Shown piece by piece: positions 9,611 to 18,103 of a DNA stretch of 64,000 nucleotides (the first letter of the stretch is position 1; each line of letters begins with the position of its first letter). The translations under genes were made by a program, and so were the position numbers. The notes below the pieces were generated by a model. It saw only the letters and a program-made list of their open reading frames with translations, was not told the origin of the DNA and did not search any database. Origin of the DNA: Flavobacterium reichenbachii (lineage in GTDB: Bacteria > Bacteroidota > Bacteroidia > Flavobacteriales > Flavobacteriaceae); NCBI RefSeq assembly GCF_002217435.1, contig NZ_MUHF01000024.1, forward strand, positions 45,813 through 109,812. The letters run 5' to 3'.

Positions 9611-10465
9611 CTATCTGATATTGTTATTCTGAATCAAATCAATATACAAATTGATTTTGTCTTTTAAATCTTTTCTAGGCGTGATAAAATCTAAGAAACC
9701 GTGCTCTAAAAGAAACTCAGCAGTTTGAAAACCTTCTGGTAAATCTTTTCCTGTAGTATCACGAACAACACGAGGACCAGCAAAACCAATCAAAGCGCCT
9801 GGCTCAGAGATATTAATGTCTCCCAGCATAGCGTAAGATGCAGTAGTTCCTCCTGTAGTTGGGTCTGTACATAAAGAAATGTAAGGTAGTCCAGCTTCTG
9901 CAAGCTGTGCAAGTTTTACAGATGTTTTAGCTAATTGCATCAAAGAATAAGCAGCTTCCATCATACGAGCTCCACCAGATTTAGAAATCATTACAAAAGG
10001 CATTTTGTTTTTGATCGCGTGATCAATTCCTCTTGCGATTTTTTCACCCACAACTGCACCCATAGATCCGCCAATGAAGGCAAAATCCATACAGCAGATA
10101 ACAAGCTCTTTTCCTTTAGATTTTCCCACTCCTGTACGCACGGCGTCTTTAAGGTGGGTTTTTTCCATTACATCTTTTAATCGTTCTGCATATTTTTTTG
10201 TATCCACAAAATGCAGAGGATCTTTAGAAGTCATGTTTTTGTCTAATTCAACAAACTCATTGTTGTCGAATAAAATCTCAAAATAGGTTGCGCTTCCAAT
10301 TCTAACGTGAAAATCATCTTCAGGGCTAACAAATAAGTTTCTCGCTAATTCGTCTGCATCAATAATTTTTCCTGTTGGAGATTTGTACCACAATCCTTTC
10401 GGAACGTCCATCTTATCTTCTGTCGCGGTCGTAATCCCTTTTTCTTGTCTTTTAAACCAAGCCAT
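9611..10465 (-). CDS. accD: Acetyl-CoA carboxylase carboxyltransferase subunit beta, zinc ribbon lost
   Basis: Beta half of the carboxyltransferase that moves CO2 from carboxybiotin to acetyl-CoA to give malonyl-CoA for fatty acid synthesis. The crotonase-like core is clear (GGSMGAVVGEKIARG, SGGARMMEA, TTGGTTASYAMLGD). The odd feature is the N-terminus: AccD normally has a four-cysteine zinc ribbon. Here the region aligns without gaps, but the Cys positions are Ser29, Gly32, Ser47 and Asp50. The domain outline is kept while the metal ligands are gone. The start is the ATG at 10465. It lies downstream of fbaA. Confidence 0.94.
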   Translation of the reverse strand: MAWFKRQEKGITTATEDKMDVPKGLWYKSPTGKIIDADELARNLFVSPEDDFHVRIGSATYFEILFDNNEFVELDKNMTSKDPLHFVDTKKYAERLKDVMEKTHLKDAVRTGVGKSKGKELVICCMDFAFIGGSMGAVVGEKIARGIDHAIKNKMPFVMISKSGGARMMEAAYSLMQLAKTSVKLAQLAEAGLPYISLCTDPTTGGTTASYAMLGDINISEPGALIGFAGPRVVRDTTGKDLPEGFQTAEFLLEHGFLDFITPRKDLKDKINLYIDLIQNNNIR

Positions 10466-10467
10466 AT

Positions 10468-10527
10468 TTATTAATTGATAATTGACAATTGATAAATAAT
10501 AGCATTATCAATTGTCAATTGTTAATT
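10468..10527. repeat. Palindromic AT-rich repeat between fbaA and accD
   Basis: The gap holds an inverted repeat built on AATTGACAATTGATAA and TTATCAATTGTCAATT. A related unit recurs at about 60034-60062 between cysD and cysN, and a degenerate one follows osmC at about 53049-53080. It looks like a dispersed non-coding element rather than a terminator, because no T run follows the arms. Confidence 0.6.
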
Positions 10528-10532
10528 CTTAA

Positions 10533-11600
10533 TTACAAAGTATTCACATTATTTAAATCAGCAAAAGCTTGCTCAAGTCTTGTGTTGAATGTTACTTCAC
10601 TTTCACGTACCCATTTTCTTGGGTCATAATATTTTTTGTTAGGAGCATCAGCACCTTCTGGGTTACCAATTTGAGTTTTTAAATAGTCAATATTTTTAAC
10701 CATATAATCACGAATTCCTTCAGTAAATGCAAATTGTAAATCAGTATCAATATTCATTTTGATAACTCCGTAGCTAATTCCTTCTCTGATTTCTTCAAGT
10801 GTAGAACCTGAACCTCCGTGGAAAACGAAATCTACCGGGTTATGACCAGTGTTGAATTTGTTTTGTACGAAATCCTGAGAATTTTTTAAGATTTTTGGAG
10901 TTAATTTTACGTTTCCTGGTTTGTAAACACCATGAACGTTTCCAAAAGCAGCAGCAATTGTAAATTTAGGACTTACTTTAGATAATTCTTCGTAAGCATA
11001 AGCTACTTCTTCTGGCTGTGTATATAATTTTGAGCTGTCTACATCAGAGTTATCAACACCATCTTCTTCTCCACCTGTAATACCAAGCTCGATTTCTAAT
11101 GTCATACCCATTTTGCTCATTCTAGCTAAATATTCTTTACAGATCTCAATATTTTCTTCGATTGGCTCCTCAGACAAATCGATCATATGAGAACTGAATA
11201 ATGGTTTTCCTGTTTCTGCAAAATGTTTTTCAGATGCATCAAGCAAACCATCGATCCAAGGTAATAATTTTTTTGCGCAGTGGTCTGTATGTAGAATTAC
11301 AGTTGCACCGTAAGCTTCTGCCAAAGTGTGAATATGTTTTGCTCCTGCGATTCCTCCTGCAATTGCTGCTTTTTCACCTGCATTAGACAAACCTTTACCA
11401 GCGTTGAATTGTGCTCCTCCGTTAGAAAACTGAATGATTACCGGCGCATTTAGTTTCGCTGCAGTTTCAAGAACTCCGTTGATTGTGCTAGACCCAGTAA
11501 CGTTTACTGCTGGTAATGCAAAACCTTTTTCTTTCGCATAATTAAAAATCTCCTGTACTTGATCTCCTGTAGCTACTCCGGGTTTAATGTTGTGTGCCAT
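10533..11600 (-). CDS. fbaA: Class II fructose-bisphosphate aldolase
   Basis: Zinc-dependent aldolase that cleaves or forms fructose-1,6-bisphosphate in glycolysis and gluconeogenesis. The 355-residue protein shows the class II signatures: HTDHCAKKLLPW near residue 107 (zinc ligand and catalytic Asp), the acidic loop LEIELGITGGEEDGVDNS near residue 172, GNVHGVYKPGN, and FHGGSGS near residue 263 for phosphate binding. The length fits the FbaA (class IIa) subgroup. It starts with an ATG. It is followed by accD after a repeat-filled gap of 67 bases. Confidence 0.97.
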   Translation of the reverse strand: MAHNIKPGVATGDQVQEIFNYAKEKGFALPAVNVTGSSTINGVLETAAKLNAPVIIQFSNGGAQFNAGKGLSNAGEKAAIAGGIAGAKHIHTLAEAYGATVILHTDHCAKKLLPWIDGLLDASEKHFAETGKPLFSSHMIDLSEEPIEENIEICKEYLARMSKMGMTLEIELGITGGEEDGVDNSDVDSSKLYTQPEEVAYAYEELSKVSPKFTIAAAFGNVHGVYKPGNVKLTPKILKNSQDFVQNKFNTGHNPVDFVFHGGSGSTLEEIREGISYGVIKMNIDTDLQFAFTEGIRDYMVKNIDYLKTQIGNPEGADAPNKKYYDPRKWVRESEVTFNTRLEQAFADLNNVNTL

Positions 11601-11660
11601 TGTAATTTTTTTTATAGTTGTTTTTAGTTTTTAGGTTGCAAAAATAAGAATTAATTAGCA

Positions 11661-14219
11661 TTAGAACGGATAATTTATTCCAAAATTTAAAACCGAGTGC
11701 CCAAAATTGTATTCTTTAAACCATCGATCGCCCTTCTCATGCGCCGGATTATAAGTCTTAAAGCCTAAATCTAAACGAATAACAAAAAAGCTTAAATCGT
11801 AACGTAAACCAAATCCGGAACCCAAAGCAATTTCATCTAAATCGTTTAAGTTGTCAAATTTTGCTTTCGGATCAACAACATTATCGAGTACATTCCAGAT
11901 ATTTCCGGCGTCTGCGAAGATCGCTCCTTTAACATCGCCAAAGATTTTAAAACGAAATTCGGCACTTGCTGCAATTTTCATATTGGCCTCATTAAAGTCA
12001 TTTACTGCATTGGTGCTTCCCGGTCCCAAAGCATACGGCTGCCAGGCGCGGTTGTCATTTGAACCTCCTGCATAGTAACTTCTTGAAAACGGAATATAGT
12101 CTGAATTGCCGAACGGAATTGCGATTCCGAAAAAGCTCCTTACGGCCAATACTTTTTCTTTTCCAAAATCCCAGTGCTTAATGTAATCAAATTCAGTCTT
12201 TATATATTCTGAATATTCTAAGTTGAATATTTCATAATTTCCTCTCGAGTTTTTAGATAAATTTCCGATAGCAGAAATACCGGATAATAAACTACCTGCA
12301 GATTCTATTTTTGTTCTAAATTGATAAAAAGTATTGTCTGCTAAATCCTTTTTTGTGGTCTTAGTAAAAGTATAACTTGTAGCTAGAATAAAATCGTTTT
12401 CAGTAAGACGAATTCTTCTTTCTTCAATGCTTTCTACATCTTTATATGCCGCATCGGCTGGTGTTAAAGCAGTTTTTCCGGTTAAAACATCATTGGTAAA
12501 ACCCGTTGTTCCCGTTGGAACAATTAATTTGCCTGTTGCTTCGTCAATATTAGTATCAGTTGTATTGTAAGTTTGGGCAATATCATTCAAATCATCATAA
12601 GACGAAGTATAAACATTAAAGTAATTACCTGGATTTAGATTACGAACAAACTGTGCGTTTAATAAATCTAATTTGGCTGTATTGTGTCTTTTTGGAGACC
12701 AGTTATAAGAAATACCTCCTGTAAAGTTTTCTTTATCCAAACCTATGTTACGCTGCTTAGAAAAACCAGATGTTATCTGGGTAGAAGGAATCATACTTTT
12801 TGGAATGATTTTTTCCGTTCCAAAAGGCAGTAATATTCTCGGGAAATTCAATTTTAAATCGACTCCGTATTCTGATACATTAAAGAAATTATTATTGGGA
12901 TTAGCCATGTCTCTTGATGAACCAATATTCAATCGGGTAGAAATTTCTAAAGTTTCGGCACGGTTAAACACATTTCGAATCGTTTCAGATAAGCTGGCAC
13001 CAATACCAAAATCCTGAATATTGGAGTGTGTAAAATCTAAAGTTGCTCCAAAACTGTATTTCTTTCTCGGCGTCAGATAAACATTTGCAATTAAGGATTG
13101 AGCCGTAGAATCTCTTTTATCAACTTCATATTGAATCGACGGATAATTAAAAATTTTCAAATTGTTTAAATATCGAGAAGATAATGTTGTTCTAAAATCT
13201 GCAAAAGTGCTTCCTTTACTAATAAAAATTGCATCTGTTATGGCACGAGGCTTATATTTTAGTTTTTTGTAGCTGTATAAATTAAAATTGTTATAAGTCG
13301 TGCTGTCAGCAATTTTGTTCTTAGAGTTGGCGGGAGAATAATCAGTGTAGATATTTACATCGCTGATTTTGTATAGTTTAAAAGGTTCAGTTCTGCTGGA
13401 GTCTCTTTCCTGAATATTGTTATTGCCGATAATTAAAGTTACATTGGCTTTGTTTTTTTTTCCGATAGTATCAATATCAAAAGTAACATATGTAGGCTGG
13501 AAATAATAAGCACCGTGATTTCTAAAATAAGTTGTGATGCGGTTTTTTTCTTCTTCAAAGTCAGAAGTTTTATATTGGTTCCCAGATTTTAATAAAGAAG
13601 GCTCGTTGTTTGTTTTGTATAGCGAATCTAGTGCAGGCGTCATTATATTAGTTCTAATACTGTCTAAAGTATATGCCGGACCAGTTGTAATATTGTAATT
13701 AACCTGCGCTTTTTTTCTCGCAATACTATCAATTGTATAATCTGTAATTACATTAAAGTAACCGTTATTAAAATAATAATATTTTAGGCGAAGTAAAGAT
13801 TTCTTAGTTTTTGCAGTATCAATAATTACGGGCGGTTCTCCAGTGTTTTTTAAAAATTCATGAATACCTTTATACAAAAAAGACTGTCCAAGACGATCTA
13901 CTTGTTTTGCAGATAATATTTTTGACTGGCGCTCATATAAACCTGGATTGTTTTTAAATTTTGCCTGATAAGTAGAATCAGGATTTAGATTAGCCAGATT
14001 ATACAAATTCAAGCGTAAACGATATCCAAGCAAAGTTCCGTTTGGTTTCTGGTACATTTGGTTAGAAGCAGTTTCATCATTTGTAGATTTGCCATTTACA
14101 AGAATATTGTTTTTTACGAGAAGATTTTTTCCATCAGGAACTCTTTTTACGGCATTACAAGCACAAATTAATGTTGCTATTAGAATAAATGCTGTTATTT
14201 TTGTGGAATTATTTTTCAA
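11661..14219 (-). CDS. tamL: TamL-like outer-membrane lipoprotein (BamA/TamA superfamily)
   Basis: An 852-residue Omp85-type protein with a lipoprotein signal (lipobox LICAC, acylated Cys near residue 21), POTRA-like repeats in the N-terminal half, and a 16-strand-type barrel ending in an aromatic residue (LNFGINYPF). The barrel contains the expected late motif region near YYAGGSNDNRAW. In Bacteroidota the TamA homologue is a lipoprotein called TamL, reported to work with TamB in outer-membrane assembly; no tamB is in the window. The symbol is inferred from architecture, and a generic BamA-family protein is the alternative. Confidence 0.82.
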   Translation of the reverse strand: MKNNSTKITAFILIATLICACNAVKRVPDGKNLLVKNNILVNGKSTNDETASNQMYQKPNGTLLGYRLRLNLYNLANLNPDSTYQAKFKNNPGLYERQSKILSAKQVDRLGQSFLYKGIHEFLKNTGEPPVIIDTAKTKKSLLRLKYYYFNNGYFNVITDYTIDSIARKKAQVNYNITTGPAYTLDSIRTNIMTPALDSLYKTNNEPSLLKSGNQYKTSDFEEEKNRITTYFRNHGAYYFQPTYVTFDIDTIGKKNKANVTLIIGNNNIQERDSSRTEPFKLYKISDVNIYTDYSPANSKNKIADSTTYNNFNLYSYKKLKYKPRAITDAIFISKGSTFADFRTTLSSRYLNNLKIFNYPSIQYEVDKRDSTAQSLIANVYLTPRKKYSFGATLDFTHSNIQDFGIGASLSETIRNVFNRAETLEISTRLNIGSSRDMANPNNNFFNVSEYGVDLKLNFPRILLPFGTEKIIPKSMIPSTQITSGFSKQRNIGLDKENFTGGISYNWSPKRHNTAKLDLLNAQFVRNLNPGNYFNVYTSSYDDLNDIAQTYNTTDTNIDEATGKLIVPTGTTGFTNDVLTGKTALTPADAAYKDVESIEERRIRLTENDFILATSYTFTKTTKKDLADNTFYQFRTKIESAGSLLSGISAIGNLSKNSRGNYEIFNLEYSEYIKTEFDYIKHWDFGKEKVLAVRSFFGIAIPFGNSDYIPFSRSYYAGGSNDNRAWQPYALGPGSTNAVNDFNEANMKIAASAEFRFKIFGDVKGAIFADAGNIWNVLDNVVDPKAKFDNLNDLDEIALGSGFGLRYDLSFFVIRLDLGFKTYNPAHEKGDRWFKEYNFGHSVLNFGINYPF

Positions 14220-14240
14220 GTGTTTTTAAATATTTTAATT

Positions 14241-14248
14241 CAAAAGTA
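14241..14248 (-). promoter_or_regulatory. Probable tamL promoter, -7 element
   Basis: Minus-strand TACTTTTG matches TAnnTTTG, 22 bases before the tamL ATG and just upstream of the divergent methyltransferase start. A TTTG lies upstream at 24-base spacing, which is longer than usual. Confidence 0.45.
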
Positions 14249-14257
14249 CATTATTTT

Positions 14258-14986
14258 ATGGTTAGTAAAAACCAAATCAAGCTTATATCAAGTTTACATC
14301 AAAAAAAGCAGCGTTCTGCCAATCAATTATTTTTTGCCGAAGGAGTAAAGGTAATTCAAGAATTACTGCAATCCAATTTTGAATTAGAGCATTTATATAC
14401 CACATCGAATGATTTTGAATCAGTTCAGGCTTCAAAACGAACTGTTATTAACGAACAAGAACTTAAAAAAATAAGCGCTTTATCTACTCCAAATTCTTGT
14501 TTGGCAGTATTCAAAATTCCAGCCGATAACCCCGTAATTGAATCAGGTTTAATTCTGGCATTAGACGACATACGCGACCCTGGAAATTTAGGAACCATTA
14601 TGCGTCTCTGCGATTGGTTTGGCATCAAGCAGATCATTTGTTCAAAAGAAACTGTTGATATTTATAATCCAAAAGTAGTTCAGGCAACAATGGGTTCAAT
14701 TACCAGGGTAAATGTAAATTACATTGATCTGAAAGCTTTTTTGAATAAAACAAAACTGCCTGTTTTTGGAACTTTCATGGACGGCGAAAACATTTATAAA
14801 TCCAATCTGCCTCAAGATGCAGTCATTATTATGGGTAATGAAGGCAGTGGAATTTCGGCAGAAATTGAAAAAATGATAACCGCTCGTTTGACAATTCCGA
14901 GATTTGGAGACTTACAAAAAACCGAAAGTTTAAATGTAGCTTCTGCAACAGCAATCGTTCTCAGTGAATTTAAACGAAATAGTTAA
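14258..14986 (+). CDS. TrmH/SpoU-family RNA 2'-O-methyltransferase
   Basis: SPOUT-fold methyltransferase that probably 2'-O-methylates a ribose in tRNA or rRNA using S-adenosylmethionine. The knot motifs are visible: DIRDPGNLGTIMRLCDWFGI near residue 105, IIMGNEGSGIS near residue 190, and ESLNVASATAIVLSEF at the C-terminus. An N-terminal SpoU substrate-binding domain precedes it. I use the ATG at 14258 (MVSKNQIKLI), 242 residues. A further 23 codons upstream are open but run into the tamL promoter and coding start. The RNA target cannot be told from sequence. Confidence 0.92.
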   Translation: MVSKNQIKLISSLHQKKQRSANQLFFAEGVKVIQELLQSNFELEHLYTTSNDFESVQASKRTVINEQELKKISALSTPNSCLAVFKIPADNPVIESGLILALDDIRDPGNLGTIMRLCDWFGIKQIICSKETVDIYNPKVVQATMGSITRVNVNYIDLKAFLNKTKLPVFGTFMDGENIYKSNLPQDAVIIMGNEGSGISAEIEKMITARLTIPRFGDLQKTESLNVASATAIVLSEFKRNS

Positions 14987-14995
14987 GTATTTGTT

Positions 14996-15709
14996 TTAAT
15001 GAAAAGTAAAATTTATTAAAATCGCTCTTGATTTCATAGAATCGATATTATCTGTCCAAGGGCTGGAACCATTTGCAGGATTATCTCGTATTAATTCATC
15101 AGAAATTCCGAACATACCTCGTACAGAAGGAGAGAAAATAAAGTATTCTGTAAAAATATCGATTCCCAAACCTAATTCATAAGCCGAAGTCCATTGTTTT
15201 ACCCTGAATTTCTGTTGAAAATTGTCATCCAGTGATTTTGCGTTGCTCGATAAATTTAAGGTTGTAGATAATCCTCCCACCAAATAAGGTCGAATGTTTC
15301 CAGTTCGTAAAGCCGAGAATTTTAATAATAATGGAAAATGAATGTAAGTACTGTTTACTTCTCTCACAGCATCATTAGTGTTGTCAAATTCTGGGAAATA
15401 CAAATCTCTTTTGCTGTAATATAATCCAGGTTCAAAGCGAAGATTGATATATTCCTGTAATCTTAAATCACCCACAACACCCACATTAAAACCAGTTGTT
15501 TTTTTTACCTGAATGTCATTTTTTACAGGAGTTTTGTAATCAAATTTAAAGTCAAAACTATTAAAACCTAAATAATATCCAAAATAGACACGTTGTTTCT
15601 GCCAGTTTTCGAGATTAATAATAGGATCTTTGCTAAACATGTTTTTAGCAAACTGAGAATATCCATTTGTCGTTAAGACTAATAAAAATAAGATTACAGC
15701 TTTTTTCAT
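14996..15709 (-). CDS. porT: PorT-family outer-membrane protein of type IX secretion and gliding
   Basis: A 237-residue protein with a signal peptide (about residues 1-18) and an outer-membrane beta-barrel of the eight-strand type ending INFTFH. It begins 1 base after ubiE on the same strand, and the ubiE-porT pair is a known arrangement in Bacteroidota. PorT was identified in Porphyromonas as needed for gingipain secretion, and homologues serve type IX secretion and gliding in Flavobacterium. The identification is from family resemblance (YFGYYLGFNSFDFKF, PEFDNTNDAVREVNSTYI) plus context. Confidence 0.87.
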   Translation of the reverse strand: MKKAVILFLLVLTTNGYSQFAKNMFSKDPIINLENWQKQRVYFGYYLGFNSFDFKFDYKTPVKNDIQVKKTTGFNVGVVGDLRLQEYINLRFEPGLYYSKRDLYFPEFDNTNDAVREVNSTYIHFPLLLKFSALRTGNIRPYLVGGLSTTLNLSSNAKSLDDNFQQKFRVKQWTSAYELGLGIDIFTEYFIFSPSVRGMFGISDELIRDNPANGSSPWTDNIDSMKSRAILINFTFH

Positions 15710-15710
15710 A

Positions 15711-16442
15711 CTATTTTTTAGATGCAGAATAAATGGTTGCTACGCCAAAAGTCTGAGGCATGGCGACAACATCTATAAACCCAGTTTTTCTTAAAATATT
15801 GTTTAAAGCTTCTCCATGAGGAAAAGCAGCAGCAGATTCTGATAAATAACCATAAGCCTCGTTGTCTTTAGAAAACAATTTTCCTATAATAGGAAGTATG
15901 TTTTTGGTATAAAAACGATAGCCTTGTTTATAAGGAGTTTTTTCTGGAACCGAAGTTTCTAAAATTACAAAAATACCGTTTGGCTTTAATACTCTTAAGA
16001 TTTCAGTAAAACCTTTCTCTAAATTCTCAAAATTTCTAACTCCAAAACCAACAGTAATAGCGTCAAAAGAATTATCGTCAAAAGGCATTTGTTCAGAATC
16101 TCCCAATACCAATTCGATGATATGAGATAATTTTTTTTCTTCAACTTTCTTTTTCCCAACTTCAAGCATTCCTGCAGAGATATCCAATCCAGTAATTTTT
16201 TGCGCTTTAGTCTGAGCTAGTAAAATAGCCAGATCACCTGTTCCTGTGGCAATGTCAAGAATATAATTTGGTTTTTTGTCTGAAACGATTTTTAATACTT
16301 TTTTTCGCCATTTAATGTCAATTCCAAATGAAATTACACGATTTAAATTATCGTAATTCCCAGAAATTGTATCAAACATTTGGGTTACCTGCTCTTTTTT
16401 ACCTAGAGAAGAATCTTTATACGGAGTTATTTTTTCAGACAT
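15711..16442 (-). CDS. ubiE: Demethylmenaquinone methyltransferase
   Basis: Class I SAM-dependent C-methyltransferase for the last step of menaquinone synthesis (often called MenG when only menaquinone is made). The 243-residue protein has the SAM-binding motif LDIATGTGDLAI near residue 82, the family segment FDAITVGFGVRNFENLEKGF near residue 127, and a C-terminal GVATIYSASKK. It is followed 1 base later by porT. A TATATTTG -7 element lies 14 bases upstream of the ATG. Confidence 0.95.
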   Translation of the reverse strand: MSEKITPYKDSSLGKKEQVTQMFDTISGNYDNLNRVISFGIDIKWRKKVLKIVSDKKPNYILDIATGTGDLAILLAQTKAQKITGLDISAGMLEVGKKKVEEKKLSHIIELVLGDSEQMPFDDNSFDAITVGFGVRNFENLEKGFTEILRVLKPNGIFVILETSVPEKTPYKQGYRFYTKNILPIIGKLFSKDNEAYGYLSESAAAFPHGEALNNILRKTGFIDVVAMPQTFGVATIYSASKK

Positions 16443-16456
16443 TTTTTTTATTTAGG

Positions 16457-16464
16457 CAAATATA
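16457..16464 (-). promoter_or_regulatory. Probable ubiE-porT promoter, -7 element
   Basis: Minus-strand TATATTTG matches TAnnTTTG exactly. It lies 14 bases from the ubiE ATG, so the 5' leader would be very short. No clear -33 element is seen. Confidence 0.45.
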
Positions 16465-16558
16465 AACAATCTAGCTTAACTGTAATTAGTTTTTTAATTA
16501 GTCGATTAAATGTTTTAAAAAGCGGTTTTTAGTACTAAGGTCAAAATGGTTTTTTTGC

Positions 16559-16590
16559 ATCACCAAAATTGGTGATTTTTTAAAAATCAC
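16559..16590. promoter_or_regulatory. Overlapping inverted repeats, possible operator
   Basis: Two inverted repeats share a half. ATCACCAA and TTGGTGAT flank a 2-base centre (16559-16576). GTGATTTTT and AAAAATCAC flank a 1-base centre (16572-16590). They lie about 12 bases upstream of the -33 element of the plus-strand promoter at 16603 and about 115 bases upstream of ubiE. The regulator, if any, is unknown. Confidence 0.35.
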
Positions 16591-16602
16591 TAAAAGTAGG
16601 TA

Positions 16603-16633
16603 TTGTGTCGCCTCTTTTTTATGAGCAACTTTG
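16603..16633 (+). promoter_or_regulatory. Promoter for a non-coding or small-protein transcript
   Basis: TTG at 16603-16605, a 20-base spacer, then CAACTTTG at 16626-16633. This is the same TTG-N20-CAnnTTTG arrangement as the promoters of the leader transcripts at 43245 and 46889. No ordinary gene follows, but structured sequence and a terminator do. Confidence 0.55.
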
Positions 16634-16690
16634 CTAAAGTAAAAATGATAAGATTTTAATGATTGGTAGTTTATTAATGACTTAAATCAG

Positions 16691-16777
16691 ATGGTTACTT
16701 TTTTTGCACTGGTAATTTCATTTGTTCTTGAAGTAGTTTTGAAAGTATTGTTCTTTGGGGGAATATACTATTTATAA
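16691..16777 (+). CDS. Possible 28-residue hydrophobic small protein
   Basis: An ATG-initiated frame of 28 codons encoding an almost wholly hydrophobic peptide (VTFFALVISFVLEVV in its first half, then a single Lys and FFGGIYYL). It could span the membrane once. It lies about 55 bases downstream of a good promoter and inside the candidate small RNA. Small hydrophobic peptides of this kind can be membrane regulators or toxins, but nothing here settles that, and chance is possible. Confidence 0.3.
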   Translation: MVTFFALVISFVLEVVLKVLFFGGIYYL

Positions 16778-16993
16778 AGTGCGAAATACGTTCTTAGGAT
16801 TAAATTTGTTTTTGGAAATTTTAATTTTCTGTCTTTAATATCTTAGTGGTATTTGTTATTAAAGACGCGTTTGAGATTTAGGTCTCAATCTACATTAAAT
16901 GTTATTCAGTTATTTCAAGTGTACTTAACATTTGTGATTTTTGCCAAAACTAATTCTAGAGTAAAGTCAGATTTAAAAGATCAATTGTTTAAT

Positions 16994-17025
16994 AAAAAAC
17001 ATCCTCCAAAAGGGGATGTTTTTTT
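16994..17025. terminator. Bidirectional intrinsic terminator (small RNA and folA)
   Basis: Arms AAAAAACATCC and GGATGTTTTTT around a 9-base loop. It ends the plus-strand RNA candidate and, read on the minus strand, follows the folA stop by 3 bases. Confidence 0.8.
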
Positions 17026-17027
17026 AT

Positions 17028-17510
17028 TTATTTTCTAATGTAAGTTTCGTAAGTGTAATCATAAAGATGTTTTTCGTCTTTAAAATTTTCTTCAGATTCT
17101 ACCAGCACCCATTCATTCTTGCTGAATTTCGGAAAAAAAGTATCCGCCTCAAAAGTGTGATGTACTTTTGTAAGTTCTATAATGTCTGTATACGGAAGTC
17201 CGAGCTCGTAAATTTCACCACCGCCAATAATATACGAATCTTCATTTTCCGGACATACTGCAATTGCTTTTTGTATGCTGTCCACTACGATGCATCCTTC
17301 TGGATTGTAATTAGTTTGGCGTGTTATTACAATATGAATTCTGTTTGGTAATGGTTTAGGAAAGCTTTCAAAAGTCTTTCTGCCCATGATAATATAATGG
17401 TCAGTTGTTAACGATTTAAATCTTTTAAAATCATTTGGCAAATGCCAGACTAATTCATTGTTTTTTCCAAGAGCATTGTTTTCGGCGACAGCCGCTATCA
17501 TTATAATCAT
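17028..17510 (-). CDS. folA: Dihydrofolate reductase
   Basis: NADPH-dependent reduction of dihydrofolate, needed after thymidylate synthase, whose gene lies 0.9 kb away. The 160-residue protein has the expected opening IAAVAENNALGKNNELVWHLPNDFKRFK, the cofactor segment IIMGRKTFESFPKPLPNR near residue 42, and IIGGGEIYELGLPY near residue 95. It lies 12 bases after a 2TM-domain gene, likely as one transcription unit. Confidence 0.96.
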   Translation of the reverse strand: MIIMIAAVAENNALGKNNELVWHLPNDFKRFKSLTTDHYIIMGRKTFESFPKPLPNRIHIVITRQTNYNPEGCIVVDSIQKAIAVCPENEDSYIIGGGEIYELGLPYTDIIELTKVHHTFEADTFFPKFSKNEWVLVESEENFKDEKHLYDYTYETYIRK

Positions 17511-17522
17511 GGTATTATAAAA

Positions 17523-17867
17523 CTAAATTTTATTTTCGGTATCCTCATTTATTCTGGATTCTAATTGACTAATTCTTTTTTGCTGTAATGCAACAAGTCT
17601 TTCAATTTGTTCTCTTTCCCATTTTTTATTCATAAAGCGGTCTGTTATATAAACCTTTATAAAGTGAAGAATAAATAAAAAAAGCCAAATCGTAATGCCC
17701 CAAATACACCAATTTTGATCGGTACCCGCACCAAATCCAAAAAATCTATTTGCGATAAATAGAAACAAGCTTCCTATAAGGAATAACACAAAATGAAAAT
17801 ATAAGACTTTTTTTTGTCTTAATCTTCTTCTTGCATACTCGTATTGTTCGTGTGCTTCTTTTTCCAT
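17523..17867 (-). CDS. 2TM domain-containing protein
   Basis: A 114-residue protein with two central membrane helices (about residues 22-44 and 55-72) linked by a short loop holding GFGAGTDQNWCIWG, and a charged C-terminal tail likely to form a coiled coil. This matches the small 2TM domain common in Bacteroidota, sometimes found on histidine kinases but often alone as here. Function is unknown. It is probably co-transcribed with folA. Confidence 0.8.
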   Translation of the reverse strand: MEKEAHEQYEYARRRLRQKKVLYFHFVLFLIGSLFLFIANRFFGFGAGTDQNWCIWGITIWLFLFILHFIKVYITDRFMNKKWEREQIERLVALQQKRISQLESRINEDTENKI

Positions 17868-18103
17868 AAGATAAAAATGAGATTATAAAGTTAGAGTTTA
17901 TTTTCAAAACTCAGCAATTTGACTTTGTAATATTTGGAGAAAAATGTTGCAACAATTGGGAATTCAGGATTTAAGGGCATTAATTTTTCGATACAATGAA
18001 AAAAACATCCTGTTTTTGACATTATCATAAATCGATAACGGCAATATGTAAATTTGATTGAATTTGCTTAATTTTAGGCTATAAATCTAAAAACTAAATA
18101 GTT

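Larger units (their letters stand above)
16638..17025 (+). ncRNA. Candidate structured small RNA
   Basis: Between the promoter at 16603 and a terminator at 16994 there is no normal gene, but the plus strand has several perfect hairpins. GTCTTTAATA pairs with TATTAAAGAC (16831-16866), TTGAGA with TCTCAA (16871-16888), and AAATGTTA with TAACATTT (16897-16933). A short ORF of 28 codons lies at 16691-16777. I saw no landmark of RNase P RNA, tmRNA or signal-recognition RNA. It could be a small regulatory RNA, a 6S-type RNA or a small-protein mRNA. The start is placed about 5 bases after the -7 element and is approximate. Confidence 0.5.

Noticed and set aside
16853..17038. Plus-strand frame of about 61 codons in the ubiE-folA gap
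   Set aside because: It runs through the terminator hairpin and several RNA hairpins and has no protein-like composition.
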